The notes under the pieces: generated by a model | What the model saw: the letters and a program-made list of their open reading frames with translations, nothing else | Told to the model about the DNA's origin: nothing | Database searches by the model: none | Source: DASYYE01 sp035946955 | GTDB taxonomy: Bacteria > Actinomycetota > Actinomycetes > Streptosporangiales > Streptosporangiaceae | Assembly (NCBI GenBank): GCA_035946955.1 | Contig: DASYYE010000397.1 | Coordinates: 1 to 13,971, forward strand | DNA: 13,971 nt | Direction of reading: 5' to 3' | In this document: piece by piece, positions 1 through 6,800 of the stretch | How positions within the stretch are numbered: the first letter of the stretch is position 1 | How the letters are laid out: the number at the start of each line of letters is the position of its first letter | Made by a program: the position numbers and the translations under genes

Positions 1-2
1 CC

Positions 3-155
3 AACGTGTACATCACCGGCGGCACCATCACCCAGATCCAGGTCAACGGCATCACTACCGGTGTCACCTCCGGGCAGGTGTTTCTGCCCGCCGGCGGGAC
101 GATCAGCCTCACCTACACGGGCAGCCCGTCCTGGACGTGGATTTCGGCCCTGTAG
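3..155 (+). CDS. C-terminal fragment of a phage-structural/surface-like protein (partial)
   Basis: The frame is open from the left edge to a TAG at 153-155 and gives 50 residues. The peptide is rich in Gly, Thr, Ile and Val. It has a beta-strand-like alternating pattern and ends in an aromatic motif, SPSWTWISAL. The segment PAGGTISLTYTGSPSWTW resembles the C-termini of actinobacterial phage minor structural or tail-associated proteins and some surface proteins. That resemblance is from memory and cannot be tested here. No start, RBS or upstream neighbour is visible, so the full length and function are unknown. A hairpin pair follows about 10 bp after the stop, which fits a transcript end. Confidence 0.6.
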   Translation, partial: NVYITGGTITQIQVNGITTGVTSGQVFLPAGGTISLTYTGSPSWTWISAL

Positions 156-166
156 GCAGCCAGTGA

Positions 167-207
167 ACCCCGTTCCAGGGATCGGGGTGAGAGCGAGGAA
201 CTCACCC
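167..207. terminator. Overlapping hairpins between convergent genes
   Basis: Two stems overlap. ACCCCG (167-172) pairs with CGGGGT (183-188). GGGTGAG (185-191) pairs with CTCACCC (201-207) across a 9-nt loop. Because 185-188 is shared, only one can form at a time. They lie between the stop at 155 (+) and the end of the HAAS gene at 202 (-), so a bidirectional terminator is the simplest reading. There is no T-tract, which is usual in high-GC actinomycetes. Confidence 0.4.
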
Positions 208-777
208 AGCTAGTGACCTGCGGACGGCCTCGGCACTGATCACGATGCGCGCGACGCTGGCAGCGGCGGCGAGCAGTATCGGCCAGGTCAGGACCGGGGC
301 GGCGAGCAGGATGCCGACGGCGGCGGTGGCGTCGAGCACGCCGGTGCCGATGCAGCCCGCGGCTGCCGCATGACAAGCGAACCGGTAGCGCGTGCCAACC
401 GCGGCGGCTGCGAGCAGCCCTATGACGGTGAGCAGCGCCAGGCCGACTACGGCAAAGGCGGGTTCGGGGACATGCCAGGTCCACGCCCTGGCGGTCAACA
501 GCGCCGCTGCCCAGCACGCCCCGACGCCAGGGCCGACCCGAAGGAGCCTGCGCGCGGTCAGCCGGGCTGGGTTGACGCGGGCGAAGCTCGCGACGACGAC
601 CTGCGGCTCGCCGAACTCGGCGACCGCTGCCCGGGACGCCTCCTCAGGAGGCAGCCCTTGGCACAGGTAATGCTGGAGGGTTTCCTGCAGCCCGTCCGCA
701 AGCTCGTCGACGATGGGTGCGGGCAGGTGCGCCGACAGCGCCGCCAGGTAGTCGCGGATTACGCCGGGTTCGGGCAT
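202..777 (-). CDS. HAAS/DUF1700-like signalling-domain membrane protein
   Basis: The product has 191 residues from the ATG at 777-775. The N-terminal ~70 residues (start MPEPGVIRDYLAAL) form a helical domain with the pattern LPxxxxDELADGLQETLxxYLxxGLxPEEASRAAVAEFGEP. This is the permease-prefix or HAAS domain that commonly accompanies PadR regulators. The rest is hydrophobic, with about four predicted membrane segments rich in Ala, Leu and Val. The longer open frame upstream (to 909) lies inside the PadR gene and is rejected. The chosen start overlaps the 3' end of padR by 19 bp in another frame, and a weak GGACGG lies upstream, so translational coupling is likely. HAAS proteins paired with PadR are thought to act in signal-dependent control, but the ligand is unknown. 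The family call is from motif recall. Confidence 0.75.
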   Translation of the reverse strand: MPEPGVIRDYLAALSAHLPAPIVDELADGLQETLQHYLCQGLPPEEASRAAVAEFGEPQVVVASFARVNPARLTARRLLRVGPGVGACWAAALLTARAWTWHVPEPAFAVVGLALLTVIGLLAAAAVGTRYRFACHAAAAGCIGTGVLDATAAVGILLAAPVLTWPILLAAAASVARIVISAEAVRRSLAG

Positions 778-1097
778 GGCCTGCCGTCCAGGGCCGCGCT
801 CATGGTCGCGGCGAACTCCCGCCAGGCGACGCGCTTGCCTGCCAGGGCGCGGCTGCCCGCCTGGGTGAGCCGGTAGGTCCGCCGTCTGCGCCCGCCCACC
901 ACCGACCATGACCCGCTGATCAGGCCCGCTTGCTCCAGCCGCCGCAGCGCAGGGTAGATCGTCCCGGTCGGCAGGTCGAGCTGGCCGCCCGTGCTCTCCC
1001 GAAGGGCCTCGATGACCGCGTACCCGTGCCTCGGCCCGCTTTCCAGGGCAGCCAGCAGCAGCGCGTCCAGGTGGCCTTTGAGCTCCTCGGCCCTCAT
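759..1097 (-). CDS. PadR family transcriptional repressor
   Basis: The protein has 112 residues from the ATG at 1097. It is a single winged-helix domain with the PadR signature. LDALLLAALESGPRHGYAVIEAL is followed by the recognition region LPTGTIYPALRRLEQAGLI and the wing GGRRRRTYRLTQAG. The length fits the short PadR subclass, with only a brief C-terminal dimerisation helix. A TTG at 1106 is an alternative start adding three residues; AGGAAGG lies about 12 nt before it. The ATG has no well-spaced Shine-Dalgarno and could be nearly leaderless, because a TAAAGT -10-like hexamer (complement of 1111-1116) would place transcription start near 1104. The gene overlaps the HAAS gene downstream and is divergent from the DUF2306 gene. 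Two palindromes in the shared region suggest autoregulation. Confidence 0.9.
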   Translation of the reverse strand: MRAEELKGHLDALLLAALESGPRHGYAVIEALRESTGGQLDLPTGTIYPALRRLEQAGLISGSWSVVGGRRRRTYRLTQAGSRALAGKRVAWREFAATMSAALDGRPCPNPA

Positions 1098-1100
1098 ATA

Positions 1101-1111
1101 TAGCAATGCTA
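1101..1111. promoter_or_regulatory. Operator candidate 1, TAGCAATGCTA
   Basis: This is a perfect inverted repeat, TAGCA-A-TGCTA, lying 4 bp upstream of the padR ATG at 1097. It overlaps a TAAAGT -10-like hexamer read on the minus strand (1111-1116). An identical copy lies 61 bp away. Position and symmetry fit binding by the PadR dimer. That is inference. Confidence 0.65.
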
Positions 1112-1161
1112 CTTTATGCCTTCCTGCCAGGGAACATGCGAGGTACTGTGAGCAGGGTAGG

Positions 1162-1172
1162 TAGCAATGCTA
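1162..1172. promoter_or_regulatory. Operator candidate 2, TAGCAATGCTA
   Basis: This second exact copy of the 11-bp palindrome extends to 13 bp as GTAGCAATGCTAC (1161-1173). It lies 35 bp upstream of the DUF2306 start at 1208. The centre-to-centre distance to copy 1 is 61 bp, close to six helical turns, so one regulator could occupy or bridge both. It probably controls the rightward promoter. No clear -10/-35 pair was assigned to that promoter. Confidence 0.65.
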
Positions 1173-1207
1173 CGTATCGGACGACACCACCAACCAGGGA
1201 GCACGAC

Positions 1208-1750
1208 ATGGTCACGGCCAGCCGCATCCTCGGTGACCAGGTGGGCTCCACCGCACCGGTCTTCCTAGCGTTCCTCGCCGTCCACGTCGCTGCGGGAATC
1301 ACAGCGGTAGTGGCCGGGGCAACCGCCGCCCTGTCACGCAAGGGAAGCACGCGGCACATCCGCGCAGGCCGCCTGTACTACCGGGCGATCACCATCGTCT
1401 TCGCCACCGCGACAGCCCTGACCATCATGCGGTGGCGGCAGGACTATCAGCTGTTCATCATCGGCGCCGTCGCGTTCACCGCCGCAGTCATCGGCGTACA
1501 GCACCGGCGCCGCCACCGCCCCGGAGACACCGGCCACATCACCGGAATGGGCATCTCGTATACCGCCATGCTCACCGCGTTCTACGTCGACAACGGCCCC
1601 CACCTACCCCTGTGGGACCGCCTGCCCTCCCTCTCCTTCTGGTTCCTGCCCGCAGCTATCGCAACACCCCTGATCATCCGCGCTGTGACACATGCCCGCC
1701 AGGCAACCCCCCAGAGCGGGGGCGCTAGTCCAGCCACAAGGACCAGATAG
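1208..1750 (+). CDS. DUF2306-like integral membrane protein
   Basis: The protein has 180 residues. The ATG at 1208 is preceded by AGGGAG with about 7 nt spacing, so the upstream in-frame extension to 1106 is rejected. About four to five membrane segments are visible: residues ~15-42, ~58-75, ~80-97, ~115-130 and ~150-168. Between the first two is the polar loop KGSTRHIRAGRLYY. A later segment reads HITGMGISYTAMLTAFYVDNG followed by LPLWDRLPSLSFWFLPAA. These features match the DUF2306 and related small membrane proteins of actinomycetes, whose function is unknown. It is divergent from padR with an operator upstream, which suggests it is the repressor's target. Its 3' end overlaps the convergent DUF4253 gene by 26 bp. 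Confidence 0.75.
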   Translation: MVTASRILGDQVGSTAPVFLAFLAVHVAAGITAVVAGATAALSRKGSTRHIRAGRLYYRAITIVFATATALTIMRWRQDYQLFIIGAVAFTAAVIGVQHRRRHRPGDTGHITGMGISYTAMLTAFYVDNGPHLPLWDRLPSLSFWFLPAAIATPLIIRAVTHARQATPQSGGASPATRTR

Positions 1751-2537
1751 GGACGTCCAGGATGGACTCCGCGATCGCCCCGATCTCGCGGACCGCCGTT
1801 CCGGGATGGTCGATCGGCCAGAACTCATCGCAAAAGCTCCATAGCTCGGCGGCCACAGCCTGAGCGTCCGGCAGGGTCCGTGGCGGGCGCCGTGCTAGCA
1901 GGCAGATGTGGTCAAAGCCGACCTCTACAAGCACCGCACCGAACCGGTTCTCCCACGACCGCATGGCTGCCGAGAGCTGTCCAGGGGTGCCGTACCGGTT
2001 GACGGTGCCGCCGTATCCAATCAGGGCCAGCACATCGGCTGGCCGGGCGGCAGGGACCAGGCCAATCCGGGCCGGGCCGAACCGACCCAGCGCCCGGGCC
2101 AGCTCGGCCTCGGTCAGCGCCTGGTCCTGGCCGGGTGCCAGGCCGGGGAACCGCGGTCCATAGGGCGCGAGCATCTCAGTCAGCTCGGGATCAAACTCAT
2201 CCAGGGGGGGTAGCGAATAAGCCCAGCTCCGGGCAAGCGCCGTCGCGGCATCCAGCCGATCCACTGACGCCAGGTCGCACCGAGGGTTGGGTTCCGGCTC
2301 ATCCCACGGGCGCCCTTCATGTCCTCCATGCAGGAACGCCAGCAGAATCGGCACCAGGCCGGTGTCGGTGCGTATGTCCGTCAGCGCCTGCCACACCCGC
2401 CCAGCGTCTGGAACCGGCTCGGACGTGGCCCACAGAAGAGGCCTATCATCGCCCCATCCAGACAGTTGCCTGCCCACGGGCAACTGCACTGATCCAAGCC
2501 GCACCGGCCCGTCCGCGGGTACGTCAGCAGTCACCAT
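1725..2537 (-). CDS. DUF4253 domain-containing protein
   Basis: The protein has 270 residues from the ATG at 2537-2535. The start is set by AAGGAG six nt upstream, although the frame stays open much further. The N-terminal third is variable, with PILLAFLHGGHEGRPWDE near residue 65. The C-terminal half carries the DUF4253 pattern: PYGPRFPGLAPG, then ARIGLVPAARPADVLALIGYGG, RSWENRFGAVLVEVGFD, ARRPPRTLPDAQAVAAELWSFC, and the typical terminal WSLWLD. The function of this family is unknown. It is soluble with no signal peptide, and common in Streptomyces-like genomes. It overlaps the convergent DUF2306 gene by 26 bp at its 3' end. Confidence 0.85.
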   Translation of the reverse strand: MVTADVPADGPVRLGSVQLPVGRQLSGWGDDRPLLWATSEPVPDAGRVWQALTDIRTDTGLVPILLAFLHGGHEGRPWDEPEPNPRCDLASVDRLDAATALARSWAYSLPPLDEFDPELTEMLAPYGPRFPGLAPGQDQALTEAELARALGRFGPARIGLVPAARPADVLALIGYGGTVNRYGTPGQLSAAMRSWENRFGAVLVEVGFDHICLLARRPPRTLPDAQAVAAELWSFCDEFWPIDHPGTAVREIGAIAESILDVPIWSLWLD

Positions 2538-2822
2538 CACGCGCTCCTTACCGGACACGGCCTCCCATGATCCGCAGCGCCAGCATGCCATTGGCCTCGG
2601 ACACCCGGCTTGGCGCGGACCGCAGCGTTCGCTGCGCGGCCCGGCGGGCGCGCTAGGACTGGTGATCTTGGCCGCCACGATTGCGAAGATGAACAGGAGC
2701 GGCCTTTCGAACCGCCGAACCGATTCCACCGACCGCCGCGCATGCCAGGTCGTGAAGCCCTTGCGCGAGGCCGAGCGGGAAATGCGTTGCATTGCCGCGC
2801 GGGAGCCGGTAGCAAAGCAGTC
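2538..2822. other. Intergenic region between divergent genes
   Basis: These 285 bp separate the DUF4253 gene (-) from the Mth938-like gene (+). Both strands stay partly open because of GC bias, including a minus frame with a hydrophobic patch (LLFIFAIVAAKI). No start/RBS pair or family match supports a gene. A compact hairpin, CGCAGC-GTTC-GCTGCG (2621-2636), lies about 85 bp upstream of the DUF4253 start. No confident -35/-10 pair was found. Confidence 0.4.
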
Positions 2823-3197
2823 GTGGAGCAGCAGGAACGGTCGCCGCGGATCCATGGGGTCTCCTGGGGCCGCATGGAGGTCGAAGGCCTGGGCGTCGGT
2901 AAGGACTTCAAGCTGTATCCGGGCGGCGGGCGTGCCTGGGATTGGACCGAGACCGGCACCCAGCACTCGCCCGGCGTCCAGCCTGCCGACGTCGAGGAGT
3001 TGCTGGCCCACGGAGCACAGGTCATCGTGCTGTCGCGGGGCATGGACCGCCAGTTGCAGGTTCCCCAGGCCACCCTCGACTACCTGGCGGAGCGGGGTGT
3101 CGAGGTGCATGTGGCCGAGACCCGCGAGGCGGTGAAGACCTACAACGACCTGGCCGGGGACGAGCTGGCTGGCGGGCTGTTCCACTCCACCTGCTGA
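2823..3197 (+). CDS. Mth938-like (DUF498/NDUFAF3 fold) protein
   Basis: The protein has 124 residues if it starts at the GTG at 2823. That start matches the usual length of actinobacterial homologues but has only a weak upstream Shine-Dalgarno. The sequence is highly typical of the family: SPRIHGVSWGRMEVEGLG, DFKLYPGGGRAWDW, ETGTQHSPGVQPADVEELLAHGA, VIVLSRGMD, GVEVHVAETREAVKTYNDLA and a terminal GLFHSTC. The fold is the MTH938/NDUFAF3 one. In bacteria no enzymatic role is established. The protein is cytosolic with no signal peptide. Its stop lies 21 bp from the end of the convergent FKBP gene. Confidence 0.88.
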   Translation: MEQQERSPRIHGVSWGRMEVEGLGVGKDFKLYPGGGRAWDWTETGTQHSPGVQPADVEELLAHGAQVIVLSRGMDRQLQVPQATLDYLAERGVEVHVAETREAVKTYNDLAGDELAGGLFHSTC

Positions 3198-3218
3198 CGC
3201 CGGCTGGCCCGTTGGGAC

Positions 3219-3590
3219 TCAGACAGCGACGAGGTCACACACAAAGATCAGGGTCTCACCTGGTGCGATCACGCGTCCGGCGCCATGGTCGCCGTAGCCG
3301 AGGTGCGGCGGGATGACCAGCCGGCGTCGGCCGCCGACCTTCATGCCGGCTACACCCTGGTCCCACCCAGCGATGACCTGGCCCGCACCCAGCCGGAACT
3401 GGAACGGGCTGCCCCGGTCCCAGCTCGCGTCGAACTGCTTGCCCGTGGAGAAGGAGACCCCCACATAGTGGACCTCGACCATGTCGCCCGGGGATGCGGT
3501 GGCACCGTCCCCCTCCCAGATGTCCGTGACCTGCAGTTCAGCAGGCGGTTCCCCGCCAGGGGTGTCGACCTCGGGCTTGCCGGTGTTCAT
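3219..3590 (-). CDS. FKBP-type peptidyl-prolyl cis-trans isomerase
   Basis: The protein has 123 residues from the ATG at 3590-3588, preceded by AGGAG at 8 nt. It is a single FKBP domain. Ligand-pocket residues are visible in HYVGV (Tyr42), FDASWDRG (Phe53, Asp54), FQFRLG (~63-68), QVIAGWDQGVAGM (Val72, Ile73, Trp76), LGYG (Tyr99) and the C-terminal ETLIFVCDL. There is no signal peptide, so it acts in the cytoplasm, catalysing proline isomerisation during protein folding. Length and composition match the short single-domain FKBPs of actinomycetes. A longer open frame upstream to 3707 lacks an RBS and is rejected. The gene appears monocistronic. Confidence 0.95.
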   Translation of the reverse strand: MNTGKPEVDTPGGEPPAELQVTDIWEGDGATASPGDMVEVHYVGVSFSTGKQFDASWDRGSPFQFRLGAGQVIAGWDQGVAGMKVGGRRRLVIPPHLGYGDHGAGRVIAPGETLIFVCDLVAV

Positions 3591-3713
3591 GCTCGCGTCT
3601 CCTATGACTCGGTACATGGCGGTGGCTGGCCGCGTAGCCCGGGTGGCAATGTGCGCCCGGGCTGGCAGGTCGAGCTTAGTCCGGATGTTCTTCAGGTCGC
3701 TGACCACCGTGCG

Positions 3714-3730
3714 GGCCGGGGCCCCCGGTC
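3714..3730 (-). terminator. Possible GC hairpin after the small secreted-protein gene
   Basis: GGCCGGG and CCCGGTC form a tight stem with one G-T wobble and a three-base loop. It lies 26 bp beyond the stop of the minus-strand gene ending at 3756. There is no T-tract. It would also sit within the region upstream of the FKBP gene, so its role is uncertain. Confidence 0.25.
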
Positions 3731-3755
3731 TTCGCCGCGGTCTGGCGGGAGGAAT

Positions 3756-4151
3756 TCACACGACAAGGCCGTGCCAGCGGCCGGAATAATACCTGATGGT
3801 CCAGCTACGAGGAAAACCCGCGGGCACATGCCGCGTGAATTGGTAGCGGAACCTGGTGTAGTTGCATCGGTGCCATCGCCAGGCCATGACATTAATAGGG
3901 TAATCGCCTTTGTGTGTGTAGAACTGGCCGCTGCCGTTAGCGGCAGCTGACCACTCCGCCCAGTGCAGGCTCTGCACGGTATATGAACCGTCATTGCATA
4001 TCGGGTTGAACCACGTTGGCCGGACCAGACTGGACTCGTTGCAGCCGCGCAGGCGTGGCACAGGGGCAGCAGCGGCGGCGGTGCCCGCTCCAGCCAAGGC
4101 ACCGCCCATCATCACCGCGGCCAGTGCTGCCGTACCAATGACCTTCCTCAT
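3756..4151 (-). CDS. Small secreted protein of unknown function
   Basis: The protein has 131 residues from the ATG at 4151-4149, with GGAAGGGG six nt upstream. Residues 1-29 are a clear signal peptide: MRKVIG, a hydrophobic stretch, then GTAAAAAP with an Ala-rich cleavage site. The mature domain contains three Cys, in GCNESS, FNPICNDG and HRCNYT. It also has the motif VQSLHWAEWSAA and a basic, aromatic C-terminus (RFRYQF, WTIRYYSGRWHG). The pattern C-x-SS...P...C-x-D-G...LHW..W is shared with many small exported actinomycete proteins annotated as hypothetical. A related pattern occurs in the lipoprotein at 12099-12704. The start is divergent from the XRE gene. Confidence 0.8.
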   Translation of the reverse strand: MRKVIGTAALAAVMMGGALAGAGTAAAAAPVPRLRGCNESSLVRPTWFNPICNDGSYTVQSLHWAEWSAAANGSGQFYTHKGDYPINVMAWRWHRCNYTRFRYQFTRHVPAGFPRSWTIRYYSGRWHGLVV

Positions 4152-4240
4152 GACCGGCCCCTTCCATTTGGAGTCTGATAGGCGGGCGTGACCCAGTCCT
4201 ACCAAGCGGAAGCCGTGTCACCTAAGGCTGGTGAGCATGG

Positions 4241-4263
4241 GTGAACAAAAGTGAACAATGAAC
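4241..4263. repeat. GTGAACA direct repeats in a divergent promoter region
   Basis: GTGAACA occurs at 4241-4247 and 4251-4257, exactly 10 bp apart, with a further TGAAC at 4259-4263. One-turn spacing puts the copies on the same DNA face. They lie 26 bp upstream of a TATACT -10 candidate for the XRE gene and about 90 bp upstream of the divergent secreted-protein start. An activator or XRE-regulator site is plausible. Confidence 0.45.
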
Positions 4264-4288
4264 GGCGCCTGCCGCAGCTCAATGCCGA

Positions 4289-4294
4289 TATACT
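4289..4294 (+). promoter_or_regulatory. -10 candidate TATACT for the XRE gene
   Basis: TATACT lies about 100 bp upstream of the ATG at 4397. No good -35 is found at 16-18 bp spacing (4266-4271 is poor). If functional, the promoter would probably need an activator, possibly at the GTGAACA repeats. Confidence 0.4.
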
Positions 4295-4396
4295 CAGAAA
4301 GCGGTACGGCGTGACATGAACAATCCCGGCGCAGTTCTGCCGTCGGGCATGTACGCCGGTTATCGACGCTCCTCCAGCGGCGGAGGGAGGGACGGG

Positions 4397-5284
4397 ATGG
4401 CTGGTCGAAGGCGCTCCCCCCTCACAGCGACGGGAGCCCGTGGCGAACTGGCGCAGGCGCTGCGCCGGCTCAGAGACCAACGCGACATGACGCTTCGTCA
4501 GCTGGCCGCGCGTTCCGGCTACTCGCCAGCGACATTGTCCATGGCCGAATCCGGCCACCGGTTCCCGTCCTGGGAAGTGCTCAGCGCTTTCGTCTAGTCC
4601 TGTGGCGCTGACCCCAGCGAATGGCGTGTGTTGTGGCAGTCGGCTGCGCAGTCCGGAACCGGCGCATGGGCCGCGCCGCCCGAGCCAGATACCCAGCAGT
4701 CAGCGGCAGATGCTGCGGAACCGGAGGACGCGGAGGAGCCGCAGAGCGGCGCACACGCCAGGCCGGCGGCCAGCGGGCTGCCAGGTCCGGGGTGGCTCCT
4801 CAGCGTTGCCCAGGCCAAAGCCACAGCCGTATTCGCGGCGTGCGTGCTGGTCGTCGCCGCCGCCCTGTGGGCCACCGTCTACAAGTCGGCCGCCCGGCCG
4901 CCAGTTGCCCATCCACCGACGGCCAGCCCATCCCGGAGACCCTTGGCTTCTCCTGCTCGAGTCGTCGTCGAACCAGAGTCGTGTGGTGCGCTCCGGTTTG
5001 GCGCTGACGGTACGGCGGACACAGTGACCTGCCCAGACGGCCGGCCCAACCTCGCGGCGGACCGCTACTACCGGCAGATGCATCTGCGGGTTCTCACCCT
5101 TGGGCCGGACGCGACTCCGGGGCAGGTCGACGACGCGGTCTGTGCGGACCTGGCCACCGGCAAGAGCACTTTCCCCCTCGAGGCCCGCGCGGTAGAACTG
5201 GCAGACGCAGAGCAGGCGTGGCACTTCGGTATCAATCCAGTCAGCGACGTTGGCCCCGGCCTGTGCCCCGAGCCTGCCGGCTGA
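4397..5284 (+). pseudogene. XRE-family regulator with membrane anchor, interrupted by an in-frame amber codon
   Basis: The start at 4397 has a strong GGAGGGAGG just upstream; an earlier ATG at 4316 lacks one. Residues ~15-66 form an XRE helix-turn-helix (GELAQALRRLRDQRDMTLRQLAARSGYSPATLSMAESGHRFPSWEVLSAFV). A TAG at 4595-4597 follows. The same frame then continues without interruption to 5284, beginning SCGADPSEWRVLWQSAA. That is the expected continuation of this domain, where relatives have residues such as QACGGDPEEW. It then encodes a Pro/Glu/Ala linker, one membrane segment (AVFAACVLVVAAALWATVY, ~residues 150-168) and an exported Cys-containing tail. A single CAG-to-TAG change explains the break. 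The intact product would be a membrane-tethered DNA-binding protein of about 295 residues. The downstream part has a TTG at 4628, but reinitiation there has no RBS. Readthrough or a sequencing error cannot be excluded. Confidence 0.85.
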
Positions 5285-5322
5285 GGTGAGGACAACGGAC
5301 CAAGGGAGCCAACGGTGAGGCC

Positions 5323-6462
5323 ATGAGCGATTCCCTGGCAGAGAAGGTCGGCGCCCTGGCACTGGTCGACCACCACGCCCATCCGGCGCTTGCGGCTGAG
5401 GTCTTGCGGCCGGGGTTCGAAGCGCTCATCACCGAGTCGGACCGGGTGGCACCGGCTGGGACCACCCAGTTCGACTCCCAGCTTGGGATCGCCCTCCGCC
5501 GCTGGTGCGCGCCCGTGCTCGGCCTCCCGCCGTCCCCCACGCCCGAGGACTACCTCGCTCGGCGGGCGGAAGTGGGCGCCGATGAGGTGGCACGCCGCTT
5601 CCTGCGGGCGAGCGGGGTGGCGCACTTCCTGGTGGACACCGGGTACCAGCTGGACGGCGCGCTGGACCTGGCCGAGATGGGGGAGTCTGCGCAGGCGAAA
5701 GTCGACGAGGTCGTGCGGCTTGAGCAGGTCGCCGAGCAGGTGGTCCAGGCGGGGGACGGGACCGCGGCCGGGTTCCTGCAACGCTTCGAGGCCGCGTTGT
5801 GGGACCGCACCGCCCAGGCGCGTGCCGTGAAGAGCATCATCGCCTACCGGATGGGCCTTGGCCTCGACCCCGATCCACCCGCGGCAGCGGAAGTCGCCGC
5901 CGCCGCAGGGCGCTGGCTGGCTGAGGTCGACCAGGGCGGGACCGTGCGCGTCAGCGACCCGGTGCTGTTGCGCTTCCTGCTGTGGGCGGGGGTTGACCGC
6001 GGGCTCCCGCTCCAGGTCCACACGGGGTTTGGTGATCCCAGCGCGGACCTGCGCCAGTGTGACCCGTTGCTGCTGCGGACGTTCCTGGAGCGGATCGAGG
6101 GCCGGCCGGTGCCTGTCCTGCTGCTGCACTGCTACCCGTACCACCGCCAGGCCGGCTACCTGGCCCACGCGTACCCGCACGTCTACCTCGACGTGGGGCT
6201 CGCACTCAACCACGTGGGCGCACGCGCCGCCGCCGTCGTGGCCGAGTCACTGGAACTCGCGCCGTTCACGAAGGTGCTGTTCTCCTCGGACGGGTTCGGG
6301 CTCCCGGAACTGCACTACCTGGGTGCTTCGCTATGGCGCCGCGCCACCGCGCAGGTGCTCGGCGAGTGGGTGGCCAGTGGCGAGTGGAGCCATGCCGATG
6401 CTGTCCGCGCCGCCACGATGATCGGGGCGGGCAATGCTGCCCGCATCTACCGTCTCGGGTGA
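5323..6462 (+). CDS. Amidohydrolase-2 / FluG-like metal-dependent hydrolase
   Basis: The protein has 379 residues. The ATG at 5323 follows GGGAG at 5305 and GAGG at 5317. It shows the TIM-barrel amidohydrolase motif series: DHHAH (His18 and His20) near the N-terminus, VKSIIAYR (Lys170), LQVHTGFGD (His233), LLLHCYPYHRQ (His269) and FSSDGFGLPE (Asp323). This order matches the amidohydrolase-2 superfamily, especially the stand-alone form of the N-terminal domain of fungal FluG and related actinobacterial proteins. All expected metal and catalytic residues appear present. The substrate is unknown; hydrolysis of a C-N or C-C bond, as in related decarboxylases, is possible. It begins 38 bp after the broken XRE gene and may share its transcript. 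Its stop is 2 bp from the convergent gene at 6465. Confidence 0.85.
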   Translation: MSDSLAEKVGALALVDHHAHPALAAEVLRPGFEALITESDRVAPAGTTQFDSQLGIALRRWCAPVLGLPPSPTPEDYLARRAEVGADEVARRFLRASGVAHFLVDTGYQLDGALDLAEMGESAQAKVDEVVRLEQVAEQVVQAGDGTAAGFLQRFEAALWDRTAQARAVKSIIAYRMGLGLDPDPPAAAEVAAAAGRWLAEVDQGGTVRVSDPVLLRFLLWAGVDRGLPLQVHTGFGDPSADLRQCDPLLLRTFLERIEGRPVPVLLLHCYPYHRQAGYLAHAYPHVYLDVGLALNHVGARAAAVVAESLELAPFTKVLFSSDGFGLPELHYLGASLWRRATAQVLGEWVASGEWSHADAVRAATMIGAGNAARIYRLG

Positions 6463-6464
6463 GG

Positions 6465-6800
6465 TCACCCCGGGTCGGTGGCGAGGAGCCGGTCGGGCTC
6501 CTCAGCCGGAGCGGCATGCATCACCGCCGAGGTGGTCTCCCACTCGTGGGGGGCATCCAGGGACTCGATGGCCGCGCGCAGGGTCGCCAGCGCCTTGACC
6601 ATCGCGGCGGCCGGGTCCGGGGCCTCAACGGTCATCTGGACGTCAATGCGACCTGCGCTCAGGTCTTCGACAAGGTCCGGGTCTTCGACGTCGCCGTCGT
6701 TCGCCTCTATGGCCAGGAGCGCGTCCATCAATGGGTCGAGCCCTGCTCCGAAAGAGGCTGAGTCCGCAAACGTGACTTCCTGGATCGTCAGGTACTTCAC
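6465..6800 (-). CDS. Small acidic protein of unknown function
   Basis: The protein has 111 residues from the GTG at 6800-6798 (MKYLTIQEVTF), with AGAGGGG about 6 nt upstream. An in-frame ATG at 6821 would add seven residues but has a poorer context. The product is acidic and alternates short strands and helices. It includes GLDPLMDALLAIEANDGDVEDPDLVEDLSAGRIDVQMTVEAPDPAAAMVKALATLRAAI, an alpha/beta ferredoxin-like pattern with a DVQMTV strand. It resembles hypothetical proteins seen in other actinomycetes, but I cannot name a family. There is no signal peptide or membrane segment. It is convergent with the amidohydrolase, with 2 bp between stops. Confidence 0.7.
   Translation of the reverse strand: MKYLTIQEVTFADSASFGAGLDPLMDALLAIEANDGDVEDPDLVEDLSAGRIDVQMTVEAPDPAAAMVKALATLRAAIESLDAPHEWETTSAVMHAAPAEEPDRLLATDPG

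Noticed and set aside
370..911. Plus-strand open frames opposite the HAAS and PadR genes
   Set aside because: They are Arg/Pro-rich, low-complexity translations typical of antisense frames in high-GC DNA.
2538..3185. N-terminal extension of the DUF4253 frame, with a hydrophobic stretch LLFIFAIVAAKI
   Set aside because: AAGGAG sits six nt before the ATG at 2537, family homology begins after it, and the extension runs antisense to the well-supported Mth938-like gene.
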